NCBI RefSeq assembly: GCF_006716425.1
Contig: NZ_VFOZ01000001.1
Span: 930,001-994,000, forward strand
Direction: 5' to 3'
Source of the DNA: Actinoallomurus bryophytorum
Lineage (GTDB): Bacteria; Actinomycetota; Actinomycetes; Streptosporangiales; Streptosporangiaceae
Length of the DNA stretch: 64,000 nucleotides
In this document: positions 1 to 10,941 of the stretch, piece by piece
Numbering within the stretch: the first letter of the stretch is position 1
How the letters are laid out: each line of letters opens with the position of its first letter
Translations under genes and position numbers: made by a program
The notes under the pieces: generated by a model
What the model saw: only the letters and a program-made list of their open reading frames with translations
Told to the model about the DNA's origin: nothing
Database searches by the model: none

Positions 1-49
1 ACCCGCACACCCAGTCAGCACACATCTTCACGGTTTCGAGAGGCGAGAG

Positions 50-1783
<1,734 letters not shown>

Positions 1784-1826
1784 CCATGTGGACCAGGCAG
1801 GTGGAACAGGCGAGGTGACGTAGCCA

Positions 1827-3212
1827 GTGCGGCTGTCCGAACGACTCGACGATCTGATCGCGGATTGGCTTCCGCGCCAGCGGTGGTTCGCTGGCAAGGA
1901 CCGTGACATCGACGACGTCTCGGTCGTGATCGAGACGGAGCTGGTCGAGGGTGATCCGGCGCTGCATCACGTCGTCATCGCCGTACGCCAGGGCGAGCAG
2001 GTCGACCGTTACCAGGTACCGGTCGGCCTCCGCCGCGAGCTACCCGGGCGGCTGGAGTACGCCGAGATCGGGCAGATCGACGACGTGCACGTCTACGACG
2101 CGGTACACGACCCCGAGCTCACCCGGGTGTTCCTGGAGAAGATGGCCGACTGCGCCGACGCCGGGCCGCTGGCGTTCCGGTCGATCGGCACTCTGGACAC
2201 CGACCTCGACAGCCTCGCCAGCCCCGCCGAGCAGAGCAACACCTCGCTCATCTACGGCGATCTGTACATCTGCAAGCTGTTCCGGCGCCTCACCCCGGGC
2301 ATCAACCCCGATCTCGAGCTGAGCCGCGGGCTCGTCGGCGCCGGCAGCAAGCACGTACCGGCCCTCTACGGCTGGATCTCGTGCCAGCTCGACGGCACCG
2401 TGTGCACCCTCGCCATGATGACGGAGTTCCTGCGGTCCGGCACCGACGGGTGGCAGCTCGCCGGCACGAGCGTGCGCGACCTGTACGCCGAGGCCGACCT
2501 GCACGCCGACGAGGTCGGCGGCGACTTCGCGAGCGAGTCCGAACGCCTGGGCGCCGCGACCGCGGAGGTCCACCGCGACCTGGCCGCGGCCTTCGGCACC
2601 GGCGTGATGTCCTCGTCGGACGTGACGGCACTGGCCCGGCAGATGAAGACCCGGCTGACCGAGGCATGCTCCACGGTCCCCCAGCTGGTGCCGTACGCGG
2701 GACGGCTGAACGACGCGTTCGAGGCGTTCGCCGAGCTCGACGAGCCGCTGATGGTGCAGCGTGTCCACGGTGACTACCACCTCGGTCAGGTGATGCGGAC
2801 CGAGACGGGCTGGATGCTGCTGGACTTCGAGGGCGAGCCGGCCAAGTCGCTGGAGGAGCGCCGGCAGCCGGCGCACCCGCTGCGCGACGTCGCCGGCATG
2901 CTGCGTTCCTACGACTACGCGGCCCGGCACCTGCTGGTCAACGGCAAGGCGGTGTCCGGCAACCCGGACCAGCTGGAGTTCCGCGCGCACGAGTGGGCCG
3001 AGCGCAACCGCTCGGCGTTCTGCCGCGGGTACGCCGAGGCCGGCGGCGTCGACCCTGCCGCGCACGAGGAGATCATCCGCGCCTTCGAGTTCGACAAGGC
3101 CGTCTACGAGGTCATGTACGAGGCGCGCAACCGCCCGTCGTGGCTGCACATCCCCCTCGGCTCGATCGCCGCCCTCAGCGCGTCACCGGCCCCGGGGTCG
3201 GCCGCACGCTGA
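1827..3212 (+). CDS. mak: Maltokinase
   Basis: Maltokinase phosphorylates maltose with ATP to maltose 1-phosphate, the precursor of the GlgE donor. The 461-residue protein has the aminoglycoside-phosphotransferase-like fold. The catalytic loop [10 protein letters not shown] is followed by the metal-binding LLDFEGEP near residues 310-335. The N-terminus ([17 protein letters not shown]) is typical of actinobacterial Mak/Pep2. The GTG start at 1827 has GAGGTGA upstream. It lies between treS and glgB on the same strand, so co-transcription is likely. Confidence 0.92.
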   Translation: MRLSERLDDLIADWLPRQRWFAGKDRDIDDVSVVIETELVEGDPALHHVVIAVRQGEQVDRYQVPVGLRRELPGRLEYAEIGQIDDVHVYDAVHDPELTRVFLEKMADCADAGPLAFRSIGTLDTDLDSLASPAEQSNTSLIYGDLYICKLFRRLTPGINPDLELSRGLVGAGSKHVPALYGWISCQLDGTVCTLAMMTEFLRSGTDGWQLAGTSVRDLYAEADLHADEVGGDFASESERLGAATAEVHRDLAAAFGTGVMSSSDVTALARQMKTRLTEACSTVPQLVPYAGRLNDAFEAFAELDEPLMVQRVHGDYHLGQVMRTETGWMLLDFEGEPAKSLEERRQPAHPLRDVAGMLRSYDYAARHLLVNGKAVSGNPDQLEFRAHEWAERNRSAFCRGYAEAGGVDPAAHEEIIRAFEFDKAVYEVMYEARNRPSWLHIPLGSIAALSASPAPGSAAR

Positions 3213-3315
3213 GACGTGTCCCAGCGCACACTTTCCGCCCGGTGACCAGGGGACGGTTACGCTCCCCTCACCGGGTACGCAAATACGAAAGCACCCCCGA
3301 TATCCGAGGAGCGTC

Positions 3316-5517
3316 ATGGCGCGGGTCACCCACGACGAGATCGACCGGTTGATCAGCGGAGACCATCACGACCCCCACGGGATCCTGGGCGCGCACCCCG
3401 ACCGTGACGGTGTCACGATCCGCGCGCTGCGCCCGCTCGCCGGCGAGGTCGAGGTCGTCCTCGCCGGCGGAGAACGCCGGCCGATGCGCCACATCCACGA
3501 GGGCGTCTTCGCCATCACCTTGACACCCGGCAGCCCGCTGTCCGGCGACGAGCCGGTGGCGGTGCCCGACTACCGCCTCGCGGTGACGTACGCCGACGGG
3601 CCCGAGGTCGTGCAGGACGACCCGTACCGGCACGCGCCCACGCTCGGCGAGCTCGACCTGCACCTGATCGGCGAGGGCCGGCACGAGGAGCTGTGGAAGG
3701 CCCTCGGCGCCCACACCCGCACGTACACGTCGGCGTTCGAACCCGTCCAGGGCACCGCGTTCGCGGTCTGGGCGCCGAGCGCGCGCGGCGTACGCGTCAT
3801 CGGCGACTTCAACCACTGGGACGGCCGCGCCCACCCCATGCGCTCGCTGGGCTCGTCCGGAGTGTGGGAGCTGTTCGTGCCCGGCGTCGGCGACGGCACG
3901 AACTACAAGTTCGAGATCCTCGGCGCCGACCAGGTGTGGCGGCGCAAGGCCGACCCGATGGCGCAGTACGCCGAACGGCCGCCCGCGACCGCCTCGAAGG
4001 TGTTCACCTCCGGCTACGAGTGGGAGGACGGCGAGTGGCTGACGCGGCGCAAGTCCTATGACGCGCTGCGCTCGCCGATGAGCGTGTACGAGGTGCACCT
4101 GGGCTCGTGGCGGTCCCACCTGGGCTACCGGGAGCTCGCCGAGGAGCTGGTGGACTACGTCGCCGACATGGGCTTCACGCACGTGGAGCTGCTGCCGGTC
4201 TCCGAGCATCCCTTCGGCGGGTCGTGGGGCTACCAGGTCACCTCCTACTACGCGCCCACCTCGCGGTTCGGCAACCCCGATGAGTTCCGGCACCTCGTGG
4301 ACCGGCTCCACCAGGCCGGCATCGGCGTGATCATCGACTGGGTGCCCGGCCACTTCCCCAAGGACGAGTGGGCCCTCGCGCGGTTCGACGGCACGGCGCT
4401 GTACGAGCACGGCGACCCGCGCCGGGGCGAGCAGAAGGACTGGGGCACGTTCATCTTCGACTTCGGCCGCTCGGAGGTGCGCAACTTCCTGGTCGCCAAC
4501 GCCTCGTACTGGCTGGAGGAGTTCCACGTCGACGGCCTGCGCGTGGACGCGGTCGCCTCGATGATCTATCTCGACTACTCGCGCGCCGAGGGCGAGTGGA
4601 CGCCGAACATCTACGGCGGGCGCGAGAACCTCGAGGCGATCGACTTCCTCAAGGAGATGAACGCCACCTGCTACAAGCGCTCCCCCGGCATCGTGACGAT
4701 CGCCGAGGAGTCCACCGCGTGGCCCGGGGTGTCCCGGCCGACGCACCTGGGCGGGCTGGGCTTCGGCTTCAAGTGGAACATGGGCTGGATGCACGACACG
4801 CTCAACTACCTCAAGCACGAGCCGATCTTCCGCGGCTACCACCACCACGAGATCACCTTCTCGATGGTGTACGCGTACTCGGAGAACTACGTGCTGCCGC
4901 TGTCCCATGACGAGGTCGTGCACGGCAAGGGCTCGCTGCTGGGCAAGATGCCCGGGGACGAATGGCAGCGGTTCGCCGGGCTGCGGGCGCTGCTGGCGTA
5001 CATGTGGGCGCATCCGGGCAAGCAGCTGCTGTTCATGGGCCAGGAGTTCGGCCAGGGCGCGGAGTGGGCCGAGCAGCGCTCGCTCGACTGGTGGCTGCTG
5101 GACGAGGCCGAGGACAACTACCACGCCGGCCTCCAGCGGCTGGTCCGCGACCTCAACCGGTCCTATGTCGCCTCGGGGGCGCTGTGGACGATGGACGCCG
5201 AGCCCGAGGGGTTCAGCTGGATCGACGCGGACGACGTCGCGGGCAACGTGATCTCCTTCCTGCGCTACGCCTCCGACGGCACGCCGCTGGCCTGCGTGGT
5301 CAACTTCGCCGGCGTCCCGCATGACGACTACCGGCTGGGCCTGCCCCGTACGGGCCGCTGGCGCGAGGTCGTGAACACCGACGCGTACGACTACGGCGGC
5401 AGCGGCGTCGGCAACTTCGGCGCGGTCGAGGCGACCGGCGAGCCGTGCCACGGCCAGCCTGCGTCCGCGCTCCTCCGGGTGCCGCCGCTCGGCGCGGTCT
5501 GGCTCGCGCCTGAATGA
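3316..5517 (+). CDS. glgB: 1,4-alpha-glucan branching enzyme
   Basis: GlgB transfers alpha-1,4 glucan segments to form alpha-1,6 branches and works with GlgE in glycogen-like glucan synthesis. The 733-residue protein has an N-terminal CBM48 region ([13 protein letters not shown]) and a GH13 barrel with nucleophile region [16 protein letters not shown], acid/base region [10 protein letters not shown] and [14 protein letters not shown]-terminal beta domain follows. The ATG start at 3316 follows CGAGGAGCGTC. Third gene of the treS-mak-glgB group; the gap from mak is 103 bp, so a separate promoter is possible. Confidence 0.95.
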   Translation: MARVTHDEIDRLISGDHHDPHGILGAHPDRDGVTIRALRPLAGEVEVVLAGGERRPMRHIHEGVFAITLTPGSPLSGDEPVAVPDYRLAVTYADGPEVVQDDPYRHAPTLGELDLHLIGEGRHEELWKALGAHTRTYTSAFEPVQGTAFAVWAPSARGVRVIGDFNHWDGRAHPMRSLGSSGVWELFVPGVGDGTNYKFEILGADQVWRRKADPMAQYAERPPATASKVFTSGYEWEDGEWLTRRKSYDALRSPMSVYEVHLGSWRSHLGYRELAEELVDYVADMGFTHVELLPVSEHPFGGSWGYQVTSYYAPTSRFGNPDEFRHLVDRLHQAGIGVIIDWVPGHFPKDEWALARFDGTALYEHGDPRRGEQKDWGTFIFDFGRSEVRNFLVANASYWLEEFHVDGLRVDAVASMIYLDYSRAEGEWTPNIYGGRENLEAIDFLKEMNATCYKRSPGIVTIAEESTAWPGVSRPTHLGGLGFGFKWNMGWMHDTLNYLKHEPIFRGYHHHEITFSMVYAYSENYVLPLSHDEVVHGKGSLLGKMPGDEWQRFAGLRALLAYMWAHPGKQLLFMGQEFGQGAEWAEQRSLDWWLLDEAEDNYHAGLQRLVRDLNRSYVASGALWTMDAEPEGFSWIDADDVAGNVISFLRYASDGTPLACVVNFAGVPHDDYRLGLPRTGRWREVVNTDAYDYGGSGVGNFGAVEATGEPCHGQPASALLRVPPLGAVWLAPE

Positions 5518-5615
5518 TCTGCTCCTGGGCGGACCTGGGCCGGATGTGGCAAGAGATCTTGTGCTGAGGCGACAGGTCGCGGAGGATTTGCGCGCGCAAC
5601 CCCAGGAGGTATCGC

Positions 5616-7553
5616 GTGCCGATCTCATCACGGCGGGGCATCCTCGCCTCCGCGATCGTCGTCGCGGCCGCACTCGCGGTCGCGGGGGCACCTGCCGCCA
5701 ACGCGGCGAAGAAACCTGCGATCAAGGTGTCCGGCGGGGTGACCCAGCCGGTCTTCTCCTACCAGGACGCGATCCGCGAGTACGTCCGGGTCCAGTCTTC
5801 CGTCGACGCCGACCGTGACGGGAAGAAGGACCTGATCCGGGTGGACATCATCCGCCCGAAGGAGAGCGACGCGGGGCTCAAGGTCCCCGTGATCATGGAC
5901 GAGAGCCCGTACTACGACAACCTCGGTCGTGGGAACGAGTCGGAGCGCAAGACGTACGACGCCGCCGGGAACCCGGTCAAGTTCCCGCTCTTCTACGACA
6001 ACTACTTCGTCCCGCGCGGCTACGCGGTGCTCGACGTCGACATGGACGGCACCACGAAGTCCGATGGCTGCCCCACCTCCGGCGGCCTGTCCGACGTGCT
6101 CGGCGGCAAGGCCGTCGTCGACTGGCTGAACGGCCGCGCGACGGCGTACGACGCCGCCGGCAAGAAGGTCAAGGCGTCCTGGACCAACGGCCGTACGGGA
6201 ATGATCGGCAAGTCCTACGACGGCACCTTGGCCAACGGCGTGGCCGCGACCGGCGTCGAGGGCCTCGACACGATCGTGCCGATCTCGGCGATCAGCTCCT
6301 GGTACGACTACAGCCGCATGAACGGCGCGGTCTGGTGGACGGGCGAGGAGGACGGCCTCGCCGACACGGTCGACACCGACCCGCCCGCCAAGTGCGCCGC
6401 GGTGAACGCCGACCTCGCCACGGGCCAGGACGACGCCACCGGGAACTACAACTCCTTCTGGGACTCGCGGAACTACCGTTCGGCGCCGGTGCCGTCGGTC
6501 TCTCGCGTGCACGCCTCGGTGTTCGCGGTCCACGGCACGAACGACCTGAACGTCAAGCCGAACCAGTTCTCCACCTGGTGGGCGGGCCTGGCGGCACGCG
6601 GCGTACCGCGCAAGGTGTGGCTGTCGCAGTACGGCCACGTGGACCCGTTCGACTTCCGCCGCGACGCGTGGGTGGACACGCTGCACCAGTGGTTCGACCA
6701 CTGGCTGTGGCACGTCCCGAACGACGTCATGAAGCAGCCGCGCGCCGACGTCGAGGTCGCCCCGGACCAGTGGGTCGGCCAGTCCGACTGGCCCGCGCCG
6801 GCCGCACGCCCCCTGAACCTGTCCCCGCAGGCCGACGGCACGCTGGGCCTGGCTCCTTCTCAGGGCAGCGCGATGTTCACCGACACCTCCGAGGACGAGG
6901 CCTCATTGGTGAGCGACCCGACGACCGCCCAGCCGTACCGGCTGGCATACACGACGGCGCCACTGAAGCAGGACGTACGGCTGTCCGGAACGCCGACGGT
7001 GTCGCTGAGGATCAAGTCGGACCACCCGGCGGCGAACCTCGGCGCGCTGCTGGTCGACTACGGCACGGACACGCGGGTGAACTACCTGGGCGCCGGCTCC
7101 GGCGTCCGTACGCTGACGACGGAGGACTGCAACGGCGAGAGCACCGCGACGGATGACGCCTGCTACCGGCAGGTGGTGACGGACACGGTGACCTCGGACG
7201 TGAACGTGGTGACGCGCGGCTTCCTGGACGCCCAGAACCGTACGTCGCTGAGCCACTCCTCCCCGCTGGCACCGGGGAAGTCGTACGCGGTTCGCTGGCA
7301 GACTCTGCCGCAGGACTACCGGTTCAAGGCGGGACACCGGCTGGCCCTGGTCCTCTTCGGCACGGACGGCGACGTCCAGTACGACGAGCCCGGCACCGGA
7401 GCCGGGGTCACGGTGGACCTGGCGGGCAGCAAGGTCACGCTGCCGGTGGTGGTGAGCGGCGCGGCGCCGTCGGCCAAGACGTTCTCCACCGAACAGGCCT
7501 GGCGCGGCCCGACCAACGTGGTCCTGCCCCGCCAGCCCCGCCTGTTCTACTGA
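5616..7553 (+). CDS. Secreted S15-family (Xaa-Pro dipeptidyl-peptidase-like) hydrolase
   Basis: This is an exported alpha/beta hydrolase of the CocE/NonD/S15 group, which contains Xaa-Pro dipeptidyl peptidases and ester hydrolases. The 645-residue protein has a Sec signal peptide (residues 1-30, ending APAANA). The nucleophile motif GKSYDG places Ser at about residue 200. An Asp lies in HGTNDLNVK and a His in SQYGHVDPF. A C-terminal jelly-roll domain typical of the family follows. The GTG start at 5616 has AGGAGG about 8 bases upstream. Peptidase or esterase specificity cannot be told from sequence. It probably has its own promoter in the 98-bp gap after glgB. Confidence 0.85.
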   Translation: MPISSRRGILASAIVVAAALAVAGAPAANAAKKPAIKVSGGVTQPVFSYQDAIREYVRVQSSVDADRDGKKDLIRVDIIRPKESDAGLKVPVIMDESPYYDNLGRGNESERKTYDAAGNPVKFPLFYDNYFVPRGYAVLDVDMDGTTKSDGCPTSGGLSDVLGGKAVVDWLNGRATAYDAAGKKVKASWTNGRTGMIGKSYDGTLANGVAATGVEGLDTIVPISAISSWYDYSRMNGAVWWTGEEDGLADTVDTDPPAKCAAVNADLATGQDDATGNYNSFWDSRNYRSAPVPSVSRVHASVFAVHGTNDLNVKPNQFSTWWAGLAARGVPRKVWLSQYGHVDPFDFRRDAWVDTLHQWFDHWLWHVPNDVMKQPRADVEVAPDQWVGQSDWPAPAARPLNLSPQADGTLGLAPSQGSAMFTDTSEDEASLVSDPTTAQPYRLAYTTAPLKQDVRLSGTPTVSLRIKSDHPAANLGALLVDYGTDTRVNYLGAGSGVRTLTTEDCNGESTATDDACYRQVVTDTVTSDVNVVTRGFLDAQNRTSLSHSSPLAPGKSYAVRWQTLPQDYRFKAGHRLALVLFGTDGDVQYDEPGTGAGVTVDLAGSKVTLPVVVSGAAPSAKTFSTEQAWRGPTNVVLPRQPRLFY

Positions 7554-7567
7554 TCACCTGACCGACG

Positions 7568-7597
7568 ACGGGCCCCGGGATTCGTCCCGGGGCCCGT
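7568..7597 (+). terminator. Rho-independent-like hairpin after the S15 peptidase
   Basis: A perfect 13-bp inverted repeat (arms 7568-7580 and 7585-7597) closes on a TTCG tetraloop 14 bases after the stop codon. There is no long T tract, as is common in actinomycete terminators. Confidence 0.8.
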
Positions 7598-7667
7598 TCC
7601 CGTTCCGGTCGCGACGCGCTGCCGCCGGCGTGGTCCGCACGCTCGGGTGGTCGGGCATCATGGGCGC

Positions 7668-8627
7668 ATGTCGTCGCGGGAGCTCGTGGTTCTCGGCACG
7701 TCCAGTGCGGTGCCGACCAAGCAGCGGAACCACAATGGCTATCTGCTGCGCTGGGACGGGCACGGCATCCTGTTCGATCCCGGGGAGGGTACGCAGCGGC
7801 AGATGGTGCGCGCCGGCGTCAGTGCGCATGACATCGACTGGATCTGCCTCAGCCACTTCCATGGCGATCACTGCCTCGGTGTGCCGGGCGTCATCCAGCG
7901 CATCGCGCGGGACGGGGTCGAGCATCCCGTTCGGGCGGTCTTTCCAGGGAGCGGGGAGGCCTACTGGCGGCGGTTGCGGCACGCGGCGATCTTCAATGAC
8001 ACGCAGGTCGTCACCGAGCATCCGGTCGACGGGGACGTGATGCCGGTCCCGACCGGAGGCGCGCCGTTCGGGCTGACCGTGCGGCGGCTCTCCCATCGGG
8101 TCGAGTCGTACGGCTACCGGCTCGAGGAGCCCGACGGGGTCACGATGCTGCCCGACCGGCTCGCCCGGCACGGGGTCGAAGGGCCGCTCGTCGGGCGGCT
8201 CCAGCGCGAGGGAACGCTGACCGCCCCGGACGGCCGTACGGTCACGCTGGACGAGTGCAGTGTGCCGCGGCCCGGCCAGAAGGCCGCGTTCGTCATGGAC
8301 ACCCGGCTCTGCGACGCGATCGCGCCGCTGGTCGACGGCGTCGACCTGCTCATCGCCGAGGCGACCTACCTCGACGCGGACGCGCGGCTGGCCGAGGAGT
8401 ACGGCCACCTCACCGCGGCGCAGGCCGGCCGGCTGGCGGCGGAGGGCGGCGTACGGCGCCTGGTCCTGTCCCACTTCTCCGAGCGGTACGGCGAGGAGGA
8501 CGAACCACGGTTCGCCGCGGAGGCGGCCACCGTCTTCGGCGGCGACATCGTGCTCGCCCGCGACCTCGACCGCGTCCCGGTACCCCCACGCCTCCGGCAG
8601 ACGGACGAAACCCCAACGAGTCGGTAA
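7668..8627 (+). CDS. rnz: Ribonuclease Z-like metallo-beta-lactamase-fold hydrolase
   Basis: Predicted tRNA 3'-processing endonuclease (RNase Z/ElaC group) or a close MBL-fold relative. The 319-residue protein starts SSRELVVLGTSSAVPTKQRNHN, the usual RNase Z opening. It has the zinc motif HFHGDH at residues 63-68, ATYLDADARLAEEYGHLTA, and a late His in VLSHFSERY. An earlier in-frame GTG at 7647 exists, but the ATG at 7668 fits the family start. No good Shine-Dalgarno precedes either, so leaderless translation is possible. The C-terminus (DLDRVPVPP) is standard for the family. Confidence 0.82.
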   Translation: MSSRELVVLGTSSAVPTKQRNHNGYLLRWDGHGILFDPGEGTQRQMVRAGVSAHDIDWICLSHFHGDHCLGVPGVIQRIARDGVEHPVRAVFPGSGEAYWRRLRHAAIFNDTQVVTEHPVDGDVMPVPTGGAPFGLTVRRLSHRVESYGYRLEEPDGVTMLPDRLARHGVEGPLVGRLQREGTLTAPDGRTVTLDECSVPRPGQKAAFVMDTRLCDAIAPLVDGVDLLIAEATYLDADARLAEEYGHLTAAQAGRLAAEGGVRRLVLSHFSERYGEEDEPRFAAEAATVFGGDIVLARDLDRVPVPPRLRQTDETPTSR

Positions 8628-8690
8628 CGGCCCCGGCCCGACGGCCGAATCCATGATCATTTAGGGACGGTTTTCCCTAGCATTCCGTCC

Positions 8691-9941
8691 ATGATCGCCG
8701 AACCGCCACATACCTGCCCGAGCTGTGCGAGTGCCATCGAGGCGGCCGGCGACTTCCCGGCCTGGTGCACCCAGTGCGAATGGGGCCTCGGCGACGGGAC
8801 CCCGGCCACCGGACCCGTACGCGGCCGGCTCGGCAGGCGTTCCGCTCACATGGTCGAGGCACTGTACGAGGAGGTGTCCGGCAAGGAGATCCACCGGCCC
8901 GGCTGGGACCTGGCCCGCGTCCTTTCCTACCTCCTCGCGCTGGCCGTGCACGCTTTCACGCTGAGCCTTCTCCTGGTCGCGGTCCTGCTGATGTGGAAGG
9001 CCAGGAACCTCTTCACGATGATCATCGTGCTGATCCTCGTGCTCACCGTCTTCGCCATCGCGCCCAGGCCGGGGCGGCTCCCCAAAGAACACGTGCGGTT
9101 CCGTGGGGACGCTCCGGCGCTGTTCGGGCTCCTGGACCGGATCGGCGCCGAGATGGACGCACGGCCGGTGGACGCCGTCGTGGTCTCCCCGGAGTTCAAC
9201 GCCGCGTACGGCGCGGTCGGGCTCCGGCGACGACGCGTCCTGGAGATCGGCCTCCCGCTGTGGGACGTGCTGTCCGAACAGCAGCGCGTCGCGCTGATCG
9301 GCCATGAGCTCGCGCACGGCGTCAACGGCGACTCACGGCACGGGCTCGTCGTCGGTACGTCACTGTCCAGTTTGAGCCGGCTCCACTCCGCGGTCCTGCC
9401 CGGCGGCGGCGACGCCCGGGTCAACTACCTCATCGATCTGATCGCCAGAGCGATCCAGGGCGCGGCAGGGTGGCTGATCGGGCTGGCCTTCCGCCTCCAA
9501 ATGATCATCACCCTGCGGGCCGGGCAGAGAGCCGAGTACCTCGCCGACCGTCTCGCGGCCCGGGTCGCCTCGCCCGCCGCCGCCATGGGCATGCTGGACA
9601 CGCTGCACACCGCCGCGGACTCGCACACCGCGGTCGTACGCCGCCAGGCGCTGCCCCGCAGCACCGCGTTCTGGGACGACCACCGGCACGGCTTCGCCGC
9701 GCTTCCGGAGCGGGAGCGCGAACGCCGCCGCCGCGTGGCCGCTCGCCGGCGGTTGCGCGTCGACCGGAGCCACCCGCCCACACACCTGCGGATCGCGGCG
9801 CTGAAGGGGCGTCCGGACACCGAGCCACGGATCCGGCTGGAGGGCGCCGAGCGCGACAGGATCCAGGCGGAGCTCGCCCAGGACTACGACCGGGTCGCCA
9901 AGGATCTTCGCGAGGCCGCGCGGGCGGCGCTCTACCGCTGA
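8691..9941 (+). CDS. M48-family membrane metalloprotease with N-terminal zinc ribbon
   Basis: This predicted membrane-embedded zinc protease is HtpX/Ste24-like. The 416-residue protein begins with a zinc ribbon (CPSC at 9-12, CTQC at 26-29), which is not part of the core M48 fold. Two hydrophobic segments lie around residues 80-125. The catalytic HELAH is at 205-209, and further hydrophobic stretches lie around 250-275. A downstream YLADRLAA supplies the third zinc ligand region. The ATG at 8691 lies 63 bp after rnz. Substrate unknown; the zinc ribbon may mediate protein contact. Confidence 0.82.
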   Translation: MIAEPPHTCPSCASAIEAAGDFPAWCTQCEWGLGDGTPATGPVRGRLGRRSAHMVEALYEEVSGKEIHRPGWDLARVLSYLLALAVHAFTLSLLLVAVLLMWKARNLFTMIIVLILVLTVFAIAPRPGRLPKEHVRFRGDAPALFGLLDRIGAEMDARPVDAVVVSPEFNAAYGAVGLRRRRVLEIGLPLWDVLSEQQRVALIGHELAHGVNGDSRHGLVVGTSLSSLSRLHSAVLPGGGDARVNYLIDLIARAIQGAAGWLIGLAFRLQMIITLRAGQRAEYLADRLAARVASPAAAMGMLDTLHTAADSHTAVVRRQALPRSTAFWDDHRHGFAALPERERERRRRVAARRRLRVDRSHPPTHLRIAALKGRPDTEPRIRLEGAERDRIQAELAQDYDRVAKDLREAARAALYR

Positions 9942-9945
9942 GGCC

Positions 9946-10803
9946 TCACGACGCCGGGCAGGGGCGGTCCACGGCGTCGAGCAGCCAGCGGGGGCCGGTC
10001 ACCATCGCTCCCGCGCTCTCGCAGCGGGCGCGCAGTTCGCGGTCGGCCGTCACCACGACGCGGCGCTCGTCGGCGGCCTGCGGCTCGGCGAGCGAGGCGA
10101 TCGTGTCGTCGCCGCTGCCCGGGGCGTCCACCACCTCGGCACCGGGCACACCGGACATGCCCCGCGCCGCGCCCTCCGCGACCATCACGATCCGCGGATA
10201 ACAGATCTCGGCGACCGCTCCCGGCACACCGGTGAAGCCGTCGACGGCCGCGACCTCGTCCCGCAACCGCTCGGCCGCGCCGCGCCGGTCGCGCCACCAG
10301 CCGTCCGCGCGTGAGCCCATGACGTTCGCCGTGTCCACGACGATGACCACGCGGTACAGCGACCGTCGCAGGCGCCGCCAGGACTCGGCGAACGGCGGGA
10401 ACAGCTTCTGGTCCGCGACCTCGGAGGCGGGCACCCAGGCGACCCCGGCGGTCTCGAACGACTGCGGTCGTACGTCGAGGCGCGACGCCGCCGAGCCGAT
10501 CACCGTCTCGTACGACCAGCCGCCGTGGTCCTCACGCGACAGCCAGTGCGGGCGGACCAGCGACGGGTCCAGCGTGCTCTCCTCCGACGCCTCGCGCAGC
10601 GCGGCCTCGACCGGGCCCTCGTGGCTGTGCCGCGCGCCCCCGAGCAGGCCCCACGTGCCACCGCCGATCGACAGCCGGGACCGCTTCTGCAGCAGGATGT
10701 ACGGCTCGTCGCCCGGGTGGTAGAGGAGGAGGCCGGCGGCACCGTACCGCCCCCAGTGCCGGTGTCCCGCGTCGCAGCTCGCCCAGCCGTCGCCGTCGCC
10801 CAT
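9946..10803 (-). CDS. Nudix hydrolase fused to a NYN/PIN-like nuclease domain
   Basis: The 285-residue protein has two parts. Residues 1 to about 150 are a Nudix hydrolase with a full Nudix box: GGARHSHE, then LREASEES. Residues from about 155 (VVIVVDTANVMGSRADGWWRDRRGA) look like a NYN/PIN-type metal-dependent nuclease, with acidic residues in DTANV, GSGDDTIAS and VTADREL. The ATG at 10803 was chosen because the Nudix fold begins shortly after it; the open frame continues upstream without homology. It is convergent with the M48 gene, with 4 bases between the stops. The fusion suggests nucleotide or RNA-end turnover, but the substrate is unknown. Confidence 0.75.
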   Translation of the reverse strand: MGDGDGWASCDAGHRHWGRYGAAGLLLYHPGDEPYILLQKRSRLSIGGGTWGLLGGARHSHEGPVEAALREASEESTLDPSLVRPHWLSREDHGGWSYETVIGSAASRLDVRPQSFETAGVAWVPASEVADQKLFPPFAESWRRLRRSLYRVVIVVDTANVMGSRADGWWRDRRGAAERLRDEVAAVDGFTGVPGAVAEICYPRIVMVAEGAARGMSGVPGAEVVDAPGSGDDTIASLAEPQAADERRVVVTADRELRARCESAGAMVTGPRWLLDAVDRPCPAS

Positions 10804-10873
10804 GGAGGCGAGCCTAGCCGCCGCGCCTCGGGCATTGACGGCAGGCGCGGCGGAGGCTACCGTCCGATCTGAC

Positions 10874-10886
10874 AGGAAACTTTCCT
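10874..10886. promoter_or_regulatory. Perfect palindrome in the chitinase promoter
   Basis: AGGAAACTTTCCT is a 13-base palindrome 55 bases before the chitinase start codon. Its position suggests an operator for a carbohydrate-responsive regulator. No cognate regulator is encoded nearby. Confidence 0.45.
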
Positions 10887-10941
10887 TTCTGTTAAGTGCG
10901 GCGCCGCGCTCCTCCCTCCCGCCAGACCGAGGAGCACCACC

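Noticed and set aside
3268-5691. 807-codon open frame on the minus strand across glgB
   Set aside because: It is the antisense shadow of a GC-rich gene. Composition is Arg/Gly/Val-rich with no domain, whereas glgB on the plus strand has full family motifs.
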